A DNA stretch of 57,008 nt from CAIVAT01 sp037131145 (GCA_037131145.1 JBAXRP010000004.1:1-57008), one strand, 5' to 3'. Shown: positions 1-8,437, numbered from the stretch's first letter. The notes: generated by a model from the sequence alone, not told the origin. Numbers and translations: made by a program.

Positions 1-15
1 TGAAAGGAACAAACT

Positions 16-1665
16 ATGAAAACAATTATAAAACTGTCACTTGGGTTGTTTTTGGCGCTCTACGTATCAGGGTGTACCAAAAACTTTGATAAGATTAATG
101 AAAATCCTAATCTGCCCGCAGAAGTCTCCACCCCTACCCTTTTAACAGCAGCCCAGAAAGGCCTCTGTGATAACATTTATGACGAATGGTGGGGTGGCCG
201 TCAAAGCATGCTTTGGGCTCAATATTGGGTTCAGCGCAACTACCCTTCCGAAGATCGTTATGCAATCCGTCAAACTGTAAATAACCAATACTGGCGATTT
301 ATCTACCGCAATGTTATGAACCTGATGGAAATCATCAAGTTGAACAAGGGCGCAGAAACAAAGGCAAAAGCTGCAGTATATGGCGATAATAACAGCCAGA
401 TTGCAGTTGCCACTATTCTGAAGGTTTGGGCTATGCAAATCATGGCAGATACTTATGGCGATATCCCTTATTCCGAAGCATTCAGAGGAGATATTGATCC
501 TGCCGTCTCCATTCCAACGCCAAAATATGATAAACTTACTGCAATCTATGCCAGTTTTGAAACAGAGTTGAAGGCTGCTGTGGATATGATTAATCTTGGT
601 TCAGGTTTCACCACAGGCGATGTAATATTTCAGGGTGATATGGAAAAATGGAAAAAATTTGGGAACTCTCTTCGTCTGCGCGTTGCCATGAGAATTTCAA
701 ATACCGATAATTATAAAGCTGCAAAAGCAATAGTTGCAGAAGTTGGTATTGATGGACTAATGACTTCTAATTCCGATAATGCCGTGTTCGCATACATTGG
801 CGCAGAACCAAACAACTCGCCGTTATATGATGCATGGTGGACAAGCGCGCGTAACGACTTTACCGTTGCAAAACCATTTATTAATATACTAAAAGGTGTG
901 AATGATACTCTGAACAACAAAATCAATCCGTTCAATGGACTGATCGACCCAAGATTACAAATATTTACAAGATTAGACAGACGTTTATTTCCTGATATTG
1001 GAACCGAGTATTACGGAATTCCTTATGGGATGACTGAAGGACAAACCCAGCAGTATTGGGGCAAAAAATTGGCTCCAAGCTGGTATGGTCTTGCTGCATA
1101 CAGTTCATTATATGCCCCGGTTATTTTAAATGCAAAATATGCCCCGGTTTACATGGAATATGCCGAAGTTGAGTTTATGCTTTCCGAAATGAATACATGG
1201 GATCAAACTCATTACATTAACGGTGTAACTGCTTCAATTGATCATTGGAGAGATATCAGCGTTAAGCTCGAAGGCAGAGACGCTTCATGGGTTTCCGATT
1301 TCAATGCCCAGAGAGATGCATATATTACGGCGCTTCCGGCAGCCGGTAAAGAAACGGTTTTGACCCAGAAATACCTCGCCTTTTACAACCAGGCTTATCA
1401 GTCATGGGCTGAGTACAGAAGGACGGGCGAACCCGCTTTTCTTCTGAAACCTGGCGAGCAAACCAGTGTTGGCACCGACGGAACCCCGATCATGTTTGTT
1501 CCGCTCCTTTCTTATACTATTACCGACCTTCCAAGGCGTTTAACCTATCCTCAACAGGAATTCACTGTAAATGGAACTAATGCCTCAGCCGCTGCTACAG
1601 CAGTTGGAGTAGGTGGCGACAAAATGACGACGCAACTATTCTGGCAATTACCACAGGCAAAATAA
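16..1665 (+). CDS. SusD/RagB-like outer-membrane lipoprotein
   Basis: This is a surface nutrient-binding lipoprotein that acts with a SusC-type TonB-dependent channel to capture a substrate, usually an oligosaccharide or peptide. The first 20 residues form a lipoprotein signal peptide ending in a VSGC lipobox with Cys20 as the lipidated residue. The 549-residue length, the helical TPR-like body and the early NFDKINENPN stretch are typical of the SusD-like family. The start follows an A/G-rich stretch (gaaaggaac). A matching SusC should lie just upstream, outside the window. No glycoside hydrolase follows in the same operon: a strong terminator stands 22 bases after the stop. The substrate cannot be told from sequence. 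Confidence 0.9.
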   Translation: MKTIIKLSLGLFLALYVSGCTKNFDKINENPNLPAEVSTPTLLTAAQKGLCDNIYDEWWGGRQSMLWAQYWVQRNYPSEDRYAIRQTVNNQYWRFIYRNVMNLMEIIKLNKGAETKAKAAVYGDNNSQIAVATILKVWAMQIMADTYGDIPYSEAFRGDIDPAVSIPTPKYDKLTAIYASFETELKAAVDMINLGSGFTTGDVIFQGDMEKWKKFGNSLRLRVAMRISNTDNYKAAKAIVAEVGIDGLMTSNSDNAVFAYIGAEPNNSPLYDAWWTSARNDFTVAKPFINILKGVNDTLNNKINPFNGLIDPRLQIFTRLDRRLFPDIGTEYYGIPYGMTEGQTQQYWGKKLAPSWYGLAAYSSLYAPVILNAKYAPVYMEYAEVEFMLSEMNTWDQTHYINGVTASIDHWRDISVKLEGRDASWVSDFNAQRDAYITALPAAGKETVLTQKYLAFYNQAYQSWAEYRRTGEPAFLLKPGEQTSVGTDGTPIMFVPLLSYTITDLPRRLTYPQQEFTVNGTNASAAATAVGVGGDKMTTQLFWQLPQAK

Positions 1666-1686
1666 TGCCTGACTACTTTTAACAAA

Positions 1687-1718
1687 GAAGGCTGCCTTTC
1701 GGTAGCCTTCTTTTTTTT
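1687..1718 (+). terminator. Rho-independent terminator of the SusD operon
   Basis: A ten-base-pair stem (gaaggctgcc / ggtagccttc, one G-U pair) closes on a TTTC loop and is followed by eight T residues. It is the clearest intrinsic terminator in the window. Confidence 0.9.
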
Positions 1719-1778
1719 GTATCTCTGATACAACCTCAATGATGGAAATTTCTGAGACGATTATTATTCATACAAATT

Positions 1779-2783
1779 CTACACCCATTTTTCTCTCCTA
1801 TACCAAGCCAATGCCTCGCTCACACCTTTCTCCAAATCATATTCCGCCTGAAAACCGAAATCACGTTGTAATGGTTCTGATTCACAACGCCAGTTAGTAC
1901 TGCTTAACACGTTATATTTGTCGCTGTTGAGGGTTGGCATCTCTCCCCATAAACCAGCCAGGCTTTCGCCAACAGTGGCAATGGTTTTAACAATAAATAA
2001 CGGCACTGTTATTCGGATTGTTTTTTTATTGAGGACTTTTTTGGTTATTGCCGCAAATACTTCGGATGGATATTCTTTTCCATCGCTGACAAAATATGCC
2101 TTGTTTACATGGGTTGAACTGATAGCGATAAAAATCAGGCGAACAAGGTCGCGGACATAAATGAAAGTCAATATCTGTTTTTTAAACCCGATATATGGCT
2201 CCATTCCCCGGTTGATTGTTTGGAAGAAAACAAAATAATCTTTTTCCCGCGGACCGTAAACACCTGTGGGGCGAAAAATGAGCCAAGGAAAGTCTTTTAA
2301 TGAAGTAATATACTTTTCTGCTTCCAGTTTGCTTTTCCCGTAAAGTTCAATCGGTTTTGGTTCATCGGAAAGCCTCACAGGTTCTCCGGTTTCAGGATTG
2401 CCGGGGCCAAAAGCCGCAAGACTGCTGACAAAAATAAATTTCTCAGGAACCATTTCAGCTTCAATGAGCGCTTCAATAAAATGAATGGTATTCAGGCAGT
2501 TTACGTTATAAAAATCCTCTTTTTTCCTCGCTTTGGTCAGTCCGGCATTGTGAATAATGTAGTTGAAGCGAATATTATTCTTTTTGCACTCAGTCAATGT
2601 TTCTGCAACTTTTTCACGTGTTGAAAAATCAAACTCGATGAACCGGATACGCGGATCAGCGAGATACGCGCGGGAACTCGATTTTCGGATACCGGCATAA
2701 ACGGTAAACCCGTTTTTCAGCCCTTCTTCAACCAGAAAGCTGCCAATAAACCCGCTGGCGCCGGTGATTAAAACGTTTTTCAT
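1779..2783 (-). CDS. NAD(P)-dependent epimerase/dehydratase (SDR), candidate ceramide reductase
   Basis: This is an extended short-chain dehydrogenase of 334 residues. The nucleotide-binding GxxGxxG motif is at residues 8-14 (GASGFIG) and the catalytic YxxxK pair is Tyr148/Lys152. The fold fits NAD-dependent sugar epimerases, but the context suggests another job. On the same strand, about 1 kb away, lie an acyltransferase and serine palmitoyltransferase. In Caulobacter a member of this superfamily, CerR, reduces the 3-oxo group of oxidised ceramide in the same pathway. Assignment as CerR is therefore inference from context. A nucleotide-sugar or dihydroflavonol-type substrate remains possible. 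The gene is separated from its presumed partners by repeats and the DUF433 gene, so it is probably transcribed separately. Confidence 0.75.
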   Translation of the reverse strand: MKNVLITGASGFIGSFLVEEGLKNGFTVYAGIRKSSSRAYLADPRIRFIEFDFSTREKVAETLTECKKNNIRFNYIIHNAGLTKARKKEDFYNVNCLNTIHFIEALIEAEMVPEKFIFVSSLAAFGPGNPETGEPVRLSDEPKPIELYGKSKLEAEKYITSLKDFPWLIFRPTGVYGPREKDYFVFFQTINRGMEPYIGFKKQILTFIYVRDLVRLIFIAISSTHVNKAYFVSDGKEYPSEVFAAITKKVLNKKTIRITVPLFIVKTIATVGESLAGLWGEMPTLNSDKYNVLSSTNWRCESEPLQRDFGFQAEYDLEKGVSEALAWYRREKWV

Positions 2784-2866
2784 TTTCTTGGTTCTCAGTT
2801 AAATTTCCTGAAAGTTCTTCGAATAAAAAATCTATGACGTAATAAGGAAACCCCAATCGGTATTAA

Positions 2867-2958
2867 CATTTCGTCCCTAAAGGGACTTTAAATTGTTTCG
2901 TAATTCCCTTTCTAGAAACATTCTGTTCCTACGGAACAGTCCCTTTAGGGACAAAATG
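2867..2958. repeat. Inverted repeat with 20-bp arms
   Basis: The arm at 2867-2886 is the reverse complement of 2939-2958 with one mismatch, and each arm contains its own small palindrome (gtcccT..AGGGAC type). A further palindrome, ctgttcc-tac-ggaacag, lies just before the second arm. Related phrases occur near 20359 and at 20445-20456, so this looks like a dispersed palindromic repeat family. Confidence 0.7.
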
Positions 2959-3002
2959 TTTATAGAAACGAAACAGCCTGCATTTCTCAAAGTCCCATTA
3001 GT
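2945..3002 (+). repeat. 58-bp direct repeat, copy 1
   Basis: This copy matches the one at 3244-3301 at 57 of 58 positions; the single difference is a at 2997 versus g at 3296. It starts inside the right arm of the inverted repeat. Confidence 0.85.
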
Positions 3003-3243
3003 ACTTCATCTTATAATTTGATGTTTTTTTTGGCACAATATTTTGACGATTTTCTGGATTTATTTACCACGGAGACACGGATTACACCGAGTTACACAGA
3101 GTTGAATGAGTTAACAAACCTCCGTGTTTCTCCATGCTCTCCAAGTTTCCGTCGTTCAATTTTTTTATCCCTTAGCTCTACTTTTATCCGGGAAATATTT
3201 TTAACCAACTTTTATAACCCTGTTTTGTTCTGGCTTGTCCAGG

Positions 3244-3301
3244 TTAGGGACAAAATGTTTATAGAAACGAAACAGCCTGCATTTCTCAAAGTCCCGTTAG
3301 T
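3244..3301 (+). repeat. 58-bp direct repeat, copy 2
   Basis: This is the second copy of the 58-bp unit, 299 bases from the first. The palindromic arm that overlaps copy 1 is not conserved to its left. Confidence 0.85.
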
Positions 3302-3409
3302 GACAAAATATTTATTGTTGATAAACATATAGTCAGCCAATAGTCATAGATAAAAATTAGTTTAGACAATTTCGGTCAGCAATCGAATACTCATTATCGG
3401 TTTTGTATA

Positions 3410-3511
3410 TCATGAGAGAGAAATATGACCCATTATAATTATGCTTCCCTGGAAACCATTTTAACATTAGCAACAGTATTTACCAACTTCATGATCAAAA
3501 AGGAGTTTCAT
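3410..3511 (-). pseudogene. Decayed DUF5615/PIN-like toxin remnant after DUF433
   Basis: Directly after the DUF433 gene, with the stop and start sharing one base (TGATG), a frame opens with MKLLFDHEVG, the kind of N-terminus seen in DUF5615 PIN-like proteins that normally partner DUF433. It stops after 14 residues (stop at 3467-3469). Downstream, other frames still give short toxin-like fragments such as VKMVSRE and GSIIIMGHISL, suggesting frameshifts and decay. The family match is from memory of typical members, not from a search. Confidence 0.5.
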
Positions 3512-3732
3512 CAGGCAACCCGCAATTTATGCTCTTTATCCGCTGCAAATGCCAGAGATGCTTTAATATCTTCGTCTTTAATCTCAGGAAAGTCCTTGAC
3601 TATTTGTTCATTGGACATTCCAGATGCAAGCCAGCTAAGGATGTCATATACCGCAATACGGGTTCCTTTCACACATGGCCTTCCAAACCTTCTGTTTGGT
3701 TCTATGATAATTCTGTCTTTGTAATGAATCAT
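3511..3732 (-). CDS. DUF433 antitoxin-like protein
   Basis: This 73-residue protein has the DUF433 pattern: an N-terminal DRIIIEPNRRFGRPCVKGTR segment, then a helical part (YDILSWLASGMSNEQIVKDF) followed by an acidic P-x-I/L helix. DUF433 proteins are usually the antitoxin or DNA-binding partner of a DUF5615 PIN-like toxin encoded immediately downstream. Here the expected downstream toxin is reduced to a 14-codon opening and debris, so the antitoxin stands alone. It may now be neutral, an anti-addiction protein against related toxins elsewhere in the genome, or a repressor. Confidence 0.8.
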   Translation of the reverse strand: MIHYKDRIIIEPNRRFGRPCVKGTRIAVYDILSWLASGMSNEQIVKDFPEIKDEDIKASLAFAADKEHKLRVA

Positions 3733-3787
3733 AGTAAAAACTTAATCATTGATACAAAATATCCGAAAGTTCCATTCTTCTATTTCA

Positions 3788-4951
3788 CTACCTTGCTATC
3801 TCTTCACCTGGCTGCATTGATAAATGCTTTATCCAGCATCTTCTCGTGAGATGTTGTCTGCCATTGAAATTTTTCCAGATAGTGAGCGCTTTGGCATTTT
3901 CTTCAAGTTGCGGATTGGTAACTGCCCTGTTAATGCCATACTTGATATACGCCCGGTGCATCTCATTATAATACAACGCATTAACGCCTTTTGCATGATA
4001 ATCGGGGCGAACTCCGTTAACGTACATATCAATAGTGTCGTTTTTTTTCATTGCAAATAAAAGGTGAATGAAACCAAACGGGAATAGTTTGCCATTGCAC
4101 TTCTGAAGCGCTTTTGTAAGCGATGGCAGAGAGATGCCAAAACCGATCACATCATCCTTTTCGTCCAACACAAAAGAGATAAATTCCGGTCTTACAAAAC
4201 CAAAATAGGCTTTGATATACATATCTATCTGCTTCTTCGTCAATTCGGTATATCCATACAATTCACTGAACGCAGCATTTAAAGTATTAAACATCTTAGG
4301 CGCGTAAGGAAGAAGTTCCTTAGATTTCGTTGCTTTAAAAATTCTGAGATGATATTTTTCCTGAACCAGTTTCGACAAACGTTCAACTTTATCGGGAATA
4401 GTGGGAGGAATTTCAAATTCATATTGAACCCAGTCAACAGCTTTTTCAAATCCCAGTCGCTCCACATGTTCGGCATAATAGGGATAGTTGTAGATCGAGG
4501 CGAGGGTAGCCAGTTCATCAAAACCTTTGATCAGCATCCCTTCATTGTCCATGTCGGAAAAACCCAACGGACCATGAATGCCATTCATTCCTTTGGAAAT
4601 TCCCCAGGCGATGACAGACTCAATCAACGCCTTTGAAACTGCATGATCATCAATAAAGTCTATCCAGCCAAACCTGACAAGTTTTTCATTCCATCGTTCA
4701 TTTGATTTATGATTGATAATTCCGGCGATACGACCAACTGCTTCATTGCCGCGATAGGCAATCCAATAGACAGCCTCACAAAAATCAAAAGCAGGGTTTT
4801 TGTCCCTGCTTAATGTATTTACTTCGTCCATCCGCAACGGCGGGCACCAGAATTTATTCCCTTTGTAAAGTTTGAGCTGAAAATCGAGAAATTTTTTCAG
4901 ATCCCTTTTTGTCTTTACCTCCCTGATTTCAAGGTTGTTTACTTTTATCAT
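3788..4951 (-). CDS. GNAT-like acyltransferase, candidate bacterial ceramide synthase
   Basis: This 387-residue protein looks like the YghO/GNAT-like acyltransferases: an N-terminal FLDFQLKLYKGNKFWCPPLR segment, then a WIAYRGNEAVGRIAGIINH strand-loop typical of GNAT domains, then a second acyltransferase-like half with INRAVTNPQLEENAKALTIW. It begins six bases after the stop of serine palmitoyltransferase on the same strand, so the two are one operon. In Caulobacter and other sphingolipid makers a protein of this type is the bacterial ceramide synthase (bCerS), which N-acylates 3-oxo-sphinganine. The enzymatic role here is inferred from that neighbourhood and general resemblance. It would act at the cytoplasmic side of the inner membrane on acyl-CoA or acyl-ACP. 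Confidence 0.75.
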   Translation of the reverse strand: MIKVNNLEIREVKTKRDLKKFLDFQLKLYKGNKFWCPPLRMDEVNTLSRDKNPAFDFCEAVYWIAYRGNEAVGRIAGIINHKSNERWNEKLVRFGWIDFIDDHAVSKALIESVIAWGISKGMNGIHGPLGFSDMDNEGMLIKGFDELATLASIYNYPYYAEHVERLGFEKAVDWVQYEFEIPPTIPDKVERLSKLVQEKYHLRIFKATKSKELLPYAPKMFNTLNAAFSELYGYTELTKKQIDMYIKAYFGFVRPEFISFVLDEKDDVIGFGISLPSLTKALQKCNGKLFPFGFIHLLFAMKKNDTIDMYVNGVRPDYHAKGVNALYYNEMHRAYIKYGINRAVTNPQLEENAKALTIWKNFNGRQHLTRRCWIKHLSMQPGEEIAR

Positions 4952-4957
4952 CGGGTT

Positions 4958-6148
4958 TTATGAAGAGATAATTTTGAGCTTTTTCCCCAGTTTCTCAAAT
5001 TTCTCCAACGCAATATCAACCTGCGCTTTTGTGTGGGTAGCCATCAGAGAAAAACGGATCAATGTATTGTCCTTACTCACGGCAGGAGCAACTACAGGGT
5101 TTACAAATACACCCTCGTCGAGCAACATTTTGGTGATAGTGAGGGTTTTCAGATTATCGCGAATATAAAGCGGAATGATGGGTGTAACTGTATGCCCGAT
5201 ATCAAATCCGAGTTTTCTGAAATTATCAATAGCATAATGAGTTACTTCCCAGAGGCGTTTAATTCTTTCAGGTTCGTCTTTAATGATTTCGAGAGCTGCG
5301 AGTACAGCGGCCGCTGAAGCCGGAGTTGCTGACGCGCTGAAAATCAAAGTGCGGGAATGATGTTTAATATAATTAATGGTTTCAAAGTCACTGGCAATAA
5401 AACCACCGAGAGCCGCCAGTGATTTTGAAAATGTTCCCATGATCAGGTCAACTTTCTTTGTCAAACCAAAATGGTTGGCAGTGCCCGATCCATGGTCGCC
5501 AAGGACTCCAATTGCATGAGCGTCGTCAACCATTATTGTGGCTTCATATTTTTCTGCCAGTTTTGAGATTTCAGGCAAATTTGCAATGTCGCCGTCCATG
5601 CTGAAAACGCCATCAACCACGATGAGTTTAATTCGTCCGGGTTCACATTTTTTCAGCACACTTTCCAGAGAGTGCATATCATTATGCCTGAATTTCAATA
5701 CCTTGGCGAATGAAAGTCGCGTTGCTTCGATGATAGAAGCGTGGTCGAGTTCATCAATCAGGAGGTAATCATTACGTCCCGTAACAGTAGGAATTACGCC
5801 AAGATTAACCTGGAATCCGGTACTGTAAACGAGCGCTGCCTTTTTCCCGACAAACTCGGCAAGTTTTTGCTCCAGTTCAACATGGATATCGAGTGTGCCA
5901 TTCAGGAAACGGGATCCTGCGCATCCGGTGCCGTATTTTTCCGTTGCTTTAATGGCAGCTTCTTTAATTTTCGGGTGATTGGTCAATCCCAGGTAGCTGT
6001 TCGAACCGAACATCAGGACTTTTTTCCCATTCATGGTTACCACCGTATCCTGGTCCGATTCAATCATCCTGAAGAATGGATAAATACCCATTCTTTCAAC
6101 TTTTTGCGGCTCTGTATAGTGAGCTAATTTTCGCTGTAGAATCCTCAT
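4958..6148 (-). CDS. spt: Serine palmitoyltransferase (alpha-oxoamine synthase)
   Basis: This PLP enzyme condenses L-serine with a long-chain acyl thioester to 3-oxo-sphinganine, the first step of sphingolipid synthesis. The 396 residues carry the family's landmarks: GSNSYLGL near residue 48, TGCAGSRFLNGT near 74, the DELDHASI histidine (His136), MVDDAHAIGVLG with Asp209/His211, and GTFSKSLAALGG with the PLP-binding Lys242. The family also includes KBL (glycine C-acetyltransferase) and BioF. The N-terminal extension, the length and the neighbouring acyltransferase favour Spt over those two. A TACCTTTG promoter box sits in the short gap before the start, so the spt-acyltransferase pair can be transcribed independently of iorAB. 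Confidence 0.85.
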   Translation of the reverse strand: MRILQRKLAHYTEPQKVERMGIYPFFRMIESDQDTVVTMNGKKVLMFGSNSYLGLTNHPKIKEAAIKATEKYGTGCAGSRFLNGTLDIHVELEQKLAEFVGKKAALVYSTGFQVNLGVIPTVTGRNDYLLIDELDHASIIEATRLSFAKVLKFRHNDMHSLESVLKKCEPGRIKLIVVDGVFSMDGDIANLPEISKLAEKYEATIMVDDAHAIGVLGDHGSGTANHFGLTKKVDLIMGTFSKSLAALGGFIASDFETINYIKHHSRTLIFSASATPASAAAVLAALEIIKDEPERIKRLWEVTHYAIDNFRKLGFDIGHTVTPIIPLYIRDNLKTLTITKMLLDEGVFVNPVVAPAVSKDNTLIRFSLMATHTKAQVDIALEKFEKLGKKLKIISS

Positions 6149-6181
6149 TGTTTACAATTTCTGAAAAAAAATAAAAGCGTA

Positions 6182-6189
6182 CAAAGGTA
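6182..6189 (-). promoter_or_regulatory. -7 promoter box for spt
   Basis: The minus strand reads TACCTTTG, an exact match to the Bacteroidota TAnnTTTG -7 box, 34 bases upstream of the spt start and between the iorB stop and spt. No clear TTTG -33 box was seen at the expected distance. Confidence 0.5.
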
Positions 6190-6197
6190 GGAATTAT

Positions 6198-6779
6198 TTA
6201 CTTATGGTTATTGGCGAAATCATGACCCGCCTTTAGCGCTGCCAGATTCAGTTCAACAACTTTATCGCCCTTTTTGCGGAATGTGAACCGGATGGCGTCC
6301 TCCAGTTTTTCATAAGCCATTCCAAGAAACGGTGAAGCTGCGCCGAGAATCACGATGTTTGCGGCTTTAAGTGAGCCTGCTTCTTTTGCCATTACATCGG
6401 CTTCGAGAGCTATATGATGAGGAACTTTACTCACCTCTTCCATAATGCTGGAAATATCAGGGTAATTGGGAATATTATTCAGTGGAGTAGTGTTTGTTAC
6501 AAGCCATCCCTCTTTGGAAAGGTAAGGCAGATAACGGAGCGATTCAAGCGGTTCAATGGAAATAATCATATCGGCTTGTCCGAAAGGAATAAGATCGGAG
6601 GCTATTTCATAGTGCGAAATCCGGAGATTCGACATCACCTCTCCTCCGCGCTGACTCATTCCGTGAACTTCAGATTGTTTGAGGAACATGCCTTGTTCGA
6701 GAGCTGCATAGCCAATGATAGCGGCAATGGAGATAATTCCCTGTCCGCCAACGCCTGCCAGTATAATATCTTTTTTCAT
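6198..6779 (-). CDS. iorB: Indolepyruvate:ferredoxin oxidoreductase, beta subunit
   Basis: This is the small (193-residue) gamma-type subunit of the 2-oxoacid:ferredoxin oxidoreductase superfamily. It begins with the typical ILAGVGGQGIISIA motif and contains SEVHGMSQRGGEV, the signature around the CoA/2-oxoacid-interacting segment of IorB. With IorA it oxidatively decarboxylates aryl pyruvates (indolepyruvate, phenylpyruvate) formed from aromatic amino acids to aryl-acetyl-CoA, passing electrons to ferredoxin. It starts 12 bases after the iorA stop, so the two are one operon. Its presence points to anaerobic or microaerobic amino-acid metabolism. Confidence 0.9.
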   Translation of the reverse strand: MKKDIILAGVGGQGIISIAAIIGYAALEQGMFLKQSEVHGMSQRGGEVMSNLRISHYEIASDLIPFGQADMIISIEPLESLRYLPYLSKEGWLVTNTTPLNNIPNYPDISSIMEEVSKVPHHIALEADVMAKEAGSLKAANIVILGAASPFLGMAYEKLEDAIRFTFRKKGDKVVELNLAALKAGHDFANNHK

Positions 6780-6791
6780 CAGTTGGTTGAT

Positions 6792-8399
6792 TTACTTGTT
6801 TTTGAACTTATCCCTCATACGTTTATCAATGGCAACAATACATTCGCGGCGCGGGATAATTACCGATACTCCGTTGTAAGCCAATTCTTCCTTCAGGATG
6901 GCAACGTTTTCATTATGATACTTTTTTAACGGTTTCAGAATCCTTATATGAGCCTCTTCAACGCCAAGACCTTTGCAAATATTTTCGATTTTACCAAAAG
7001 CCGGTGAATCCTGACCGCCGGTCATGGCTGTAGTTCCATTGTCGAGAATCAGGATGGTAATGGGCGATTTATCATTGATCGCATCCAATAGACCGGTCAT
7101 GCCTGAGTGTGTGAAAGTTGAATCGCCGATTACAGCAACCGCCGGTATGAGCCCTGCATCGGCAGCCCCTTTGGCCATGGTAATAGAAGCTCCCATATCA
7201 ACGCATGAGTTGATGGCTTCGTATGGTTTCAAGGCGCCAAGGGTATAGCAACCAATGTCGGAAAAAACCCGTCCATTCGACAATTCGCTTAGCGTTTCGG
7301 TAAGCGCAGCGTAAGAATCAATGTGAGGACAACCGCTACACAATGATGGCGGTCGGCCAACAACCAGGTTGGGAACCGGTAAACCAAAAGTATCCGGTTT
7401 ACCAAGCGCCACGGCAATAATATTAGGGTTTAGTTCTCCATCGCGAGGTAAAGTACCGTCGAGTCGTCCTTTAATTTTCAAACCGCGACCAAGGTACCCT
7501 TTGAGTAACTCCTCCACCATTGGGTATCCATCCTCAAGAACGAGGATTTCGTTACATTCATCAGCCAGTTTTTCAACCAGCCTTTTCGGCATCGGATATT
7601 GACCGATCTTCAGTACAGGATGATGAATATTTCTATCGGGATAATTTTCCATCAGGTAATTCTGCGCAATCCCGCAAACAATGACACCCAGCGATTTATT
7701 CGCGCCATCGCGATACTCGTTAAATGGCGACTTTTCCGATTCTTCAATGAAAGCCGAGTGAGCTTTCAAAAGATTTTTATAGCGTTTACGCGCTATTGCA
7801 GGCAGGAGAACAAACTGACGTAAATCCTCAGGCATTTTTAGATCATTCTGTTTTTTCACAGATCCGATACGAACAACTCCAGATCGCGAATGTGCCAGAC
7901 GTGTAGTAATTCTTAAAAGAACCGGAATTTTATACTTTTCAGAAAAATCGAAGCCATAAAGAACCATATTATATGCTTCCTGCTGATTGGAAGGTTCAAG
8001 AATCGGAACGAGGGCAAATTTGCCGAAAAATCTCGAATCCTGTTCATTTTGTGATGAGTGCATGGATGGATCGTCGGCTGCCACCACAATCATTCCGCCG
8101 TTGGCTCCGGTAATGGCTGAATTTATAAATGGATCGGCGGCTACGTTAAGTCCGACATGTTTCATGCACACCATTGAGCGTTTCCCGGCGTATGACATGC
8201 CGAGCGCCGCCTCCATGGCAGTTTTTTCATTTGCCGACCAACTCGAATGTATGTGGTTATCGAATGCGAATTTAGAATTCTGAATAAATTCAGTAATTTC
8301 AGTAGATGGAGTTCCGGGATAGGCATAAATACCTGATATCCCTGCATCAAGGGCTCCTTGGGCAATTGCCTCATCTCCCAGTAAAAGTAACTTCTGCAT
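6792..8399 (-). CDS. iorA: Indolepyruvate:ferredoxin oxidoreductase, alpha subunit
   Basis: This is the large, thiamine-diphosphate subunit. The N-terminal pyrimidine-binding domain includes IYAYPGTPSTEI; the C-terminal TPP-binding domain includes AVIGDSTFTHSGM and LDNGTTAMTGGQDSP. A PSLCSGCPHID cysteine motif lies between them. The usual C-terminal 2[4Fe-4S] ferredoxin domain is missing: the protein ends about 20 residues after IPRREC, at 535 residues. Electrons must leave by another iron-sulfur protein, or the domain is dispensable in this subgroup. I chose the ATG at 8399 (MQKLLLLGDEA) over the longer frame starting at 8432 because the longer start overlaps the promoter box. Confidence 0.9.
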   Translation of the reverse strand: MQKLLLLGDEAIAQGALDAGISGIYAYPGTPSTEITEFIQNSKFAFDNHIHSSWSANEKTAMEAALGMSYAGKRSMVCMKHVGLNVAADPFINSAITGANGGMIVVAADDPSMHSSQNEQDSRFFGKFALVPILEPSNQQEAYNMVLYGFDFSEKYKIPVLLRITTRLAHSRSGVVRIGSVKKQNDLKMPEDLRQFVLLPAIARKRYKNLLKAHSAFIEESEKSPFNEYRDGANKSLGVIVCGIAQNYLMENYPDRNIHHPVLKIGQYPMPKRLVEKLADECNEILVLEDGYPMVEELLKGYLGRGLKIKGRLDGTLPRDGELNPNIIAVALGKPDTFGLPVPNLVVGRPPSLCSGCPHIDSYAALTETLSELSNGRVFSDIGCYTLGALKPYEAINSCVDMGASITMAKGAADAGLIPAVAVIGDSTFTHSGMTGLLDAINDKSPITILILDNGTTAMTGGQDSPAFGKIENICKGLGVEEAHIRILKPLKKYHNENVAILKEELAYNGVSVIIPRRECIVAIDKRMRDKFKNK

Positions 8400-8429
8400 A
8401 GTTTGGTGGAATAGCTCGTTGAATTGGTA

Positions 8430-8437
8430 CAAAAATA
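8430..8437 (-). promoter_or_regulatory. -7 promoter box for iorAB
   Basis: The minus strand reads TATTTTTG, an exact TAnnTTTG match, 30 bases before the chosen iorA start codon. Transcription would begin about at 8423-8425, downstream of the alternative start at 8432. Confidence 0.5.

Larger units (their letters stand above)
2784..3466. other. Gene-free region with palindromic and direct repeats
   Basis: No convincing gene is seen in these roughly 680 bases. The stretch holds an inverted repeat (2867-2958), two copies of a 58-bp direct repeat (2945-3002, 3244-3301), and between them AT-rich text with a ccacggagacacgg-type phrase near 3069. The open frame at 3018-3332 runs through a repeat copy and has no protein-like character. 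Confidence 0.6.

Noticed and set aside
3018..3332. 104-residue plus-strand frame
   Set aside because: It runs through intergenic repeat text and one 58-bp repeat copy, and lacks any domain-like pattern.
3425..3724. 99-residue plus-strand frame
   Set aside because: It is the antisense of the DUF433 gene and its decayed partner.
6414..6929. 171-residue plus-strand frame over iorB/iorA
   Set aside because: It is antisense to two conserved genes and spans their junction.
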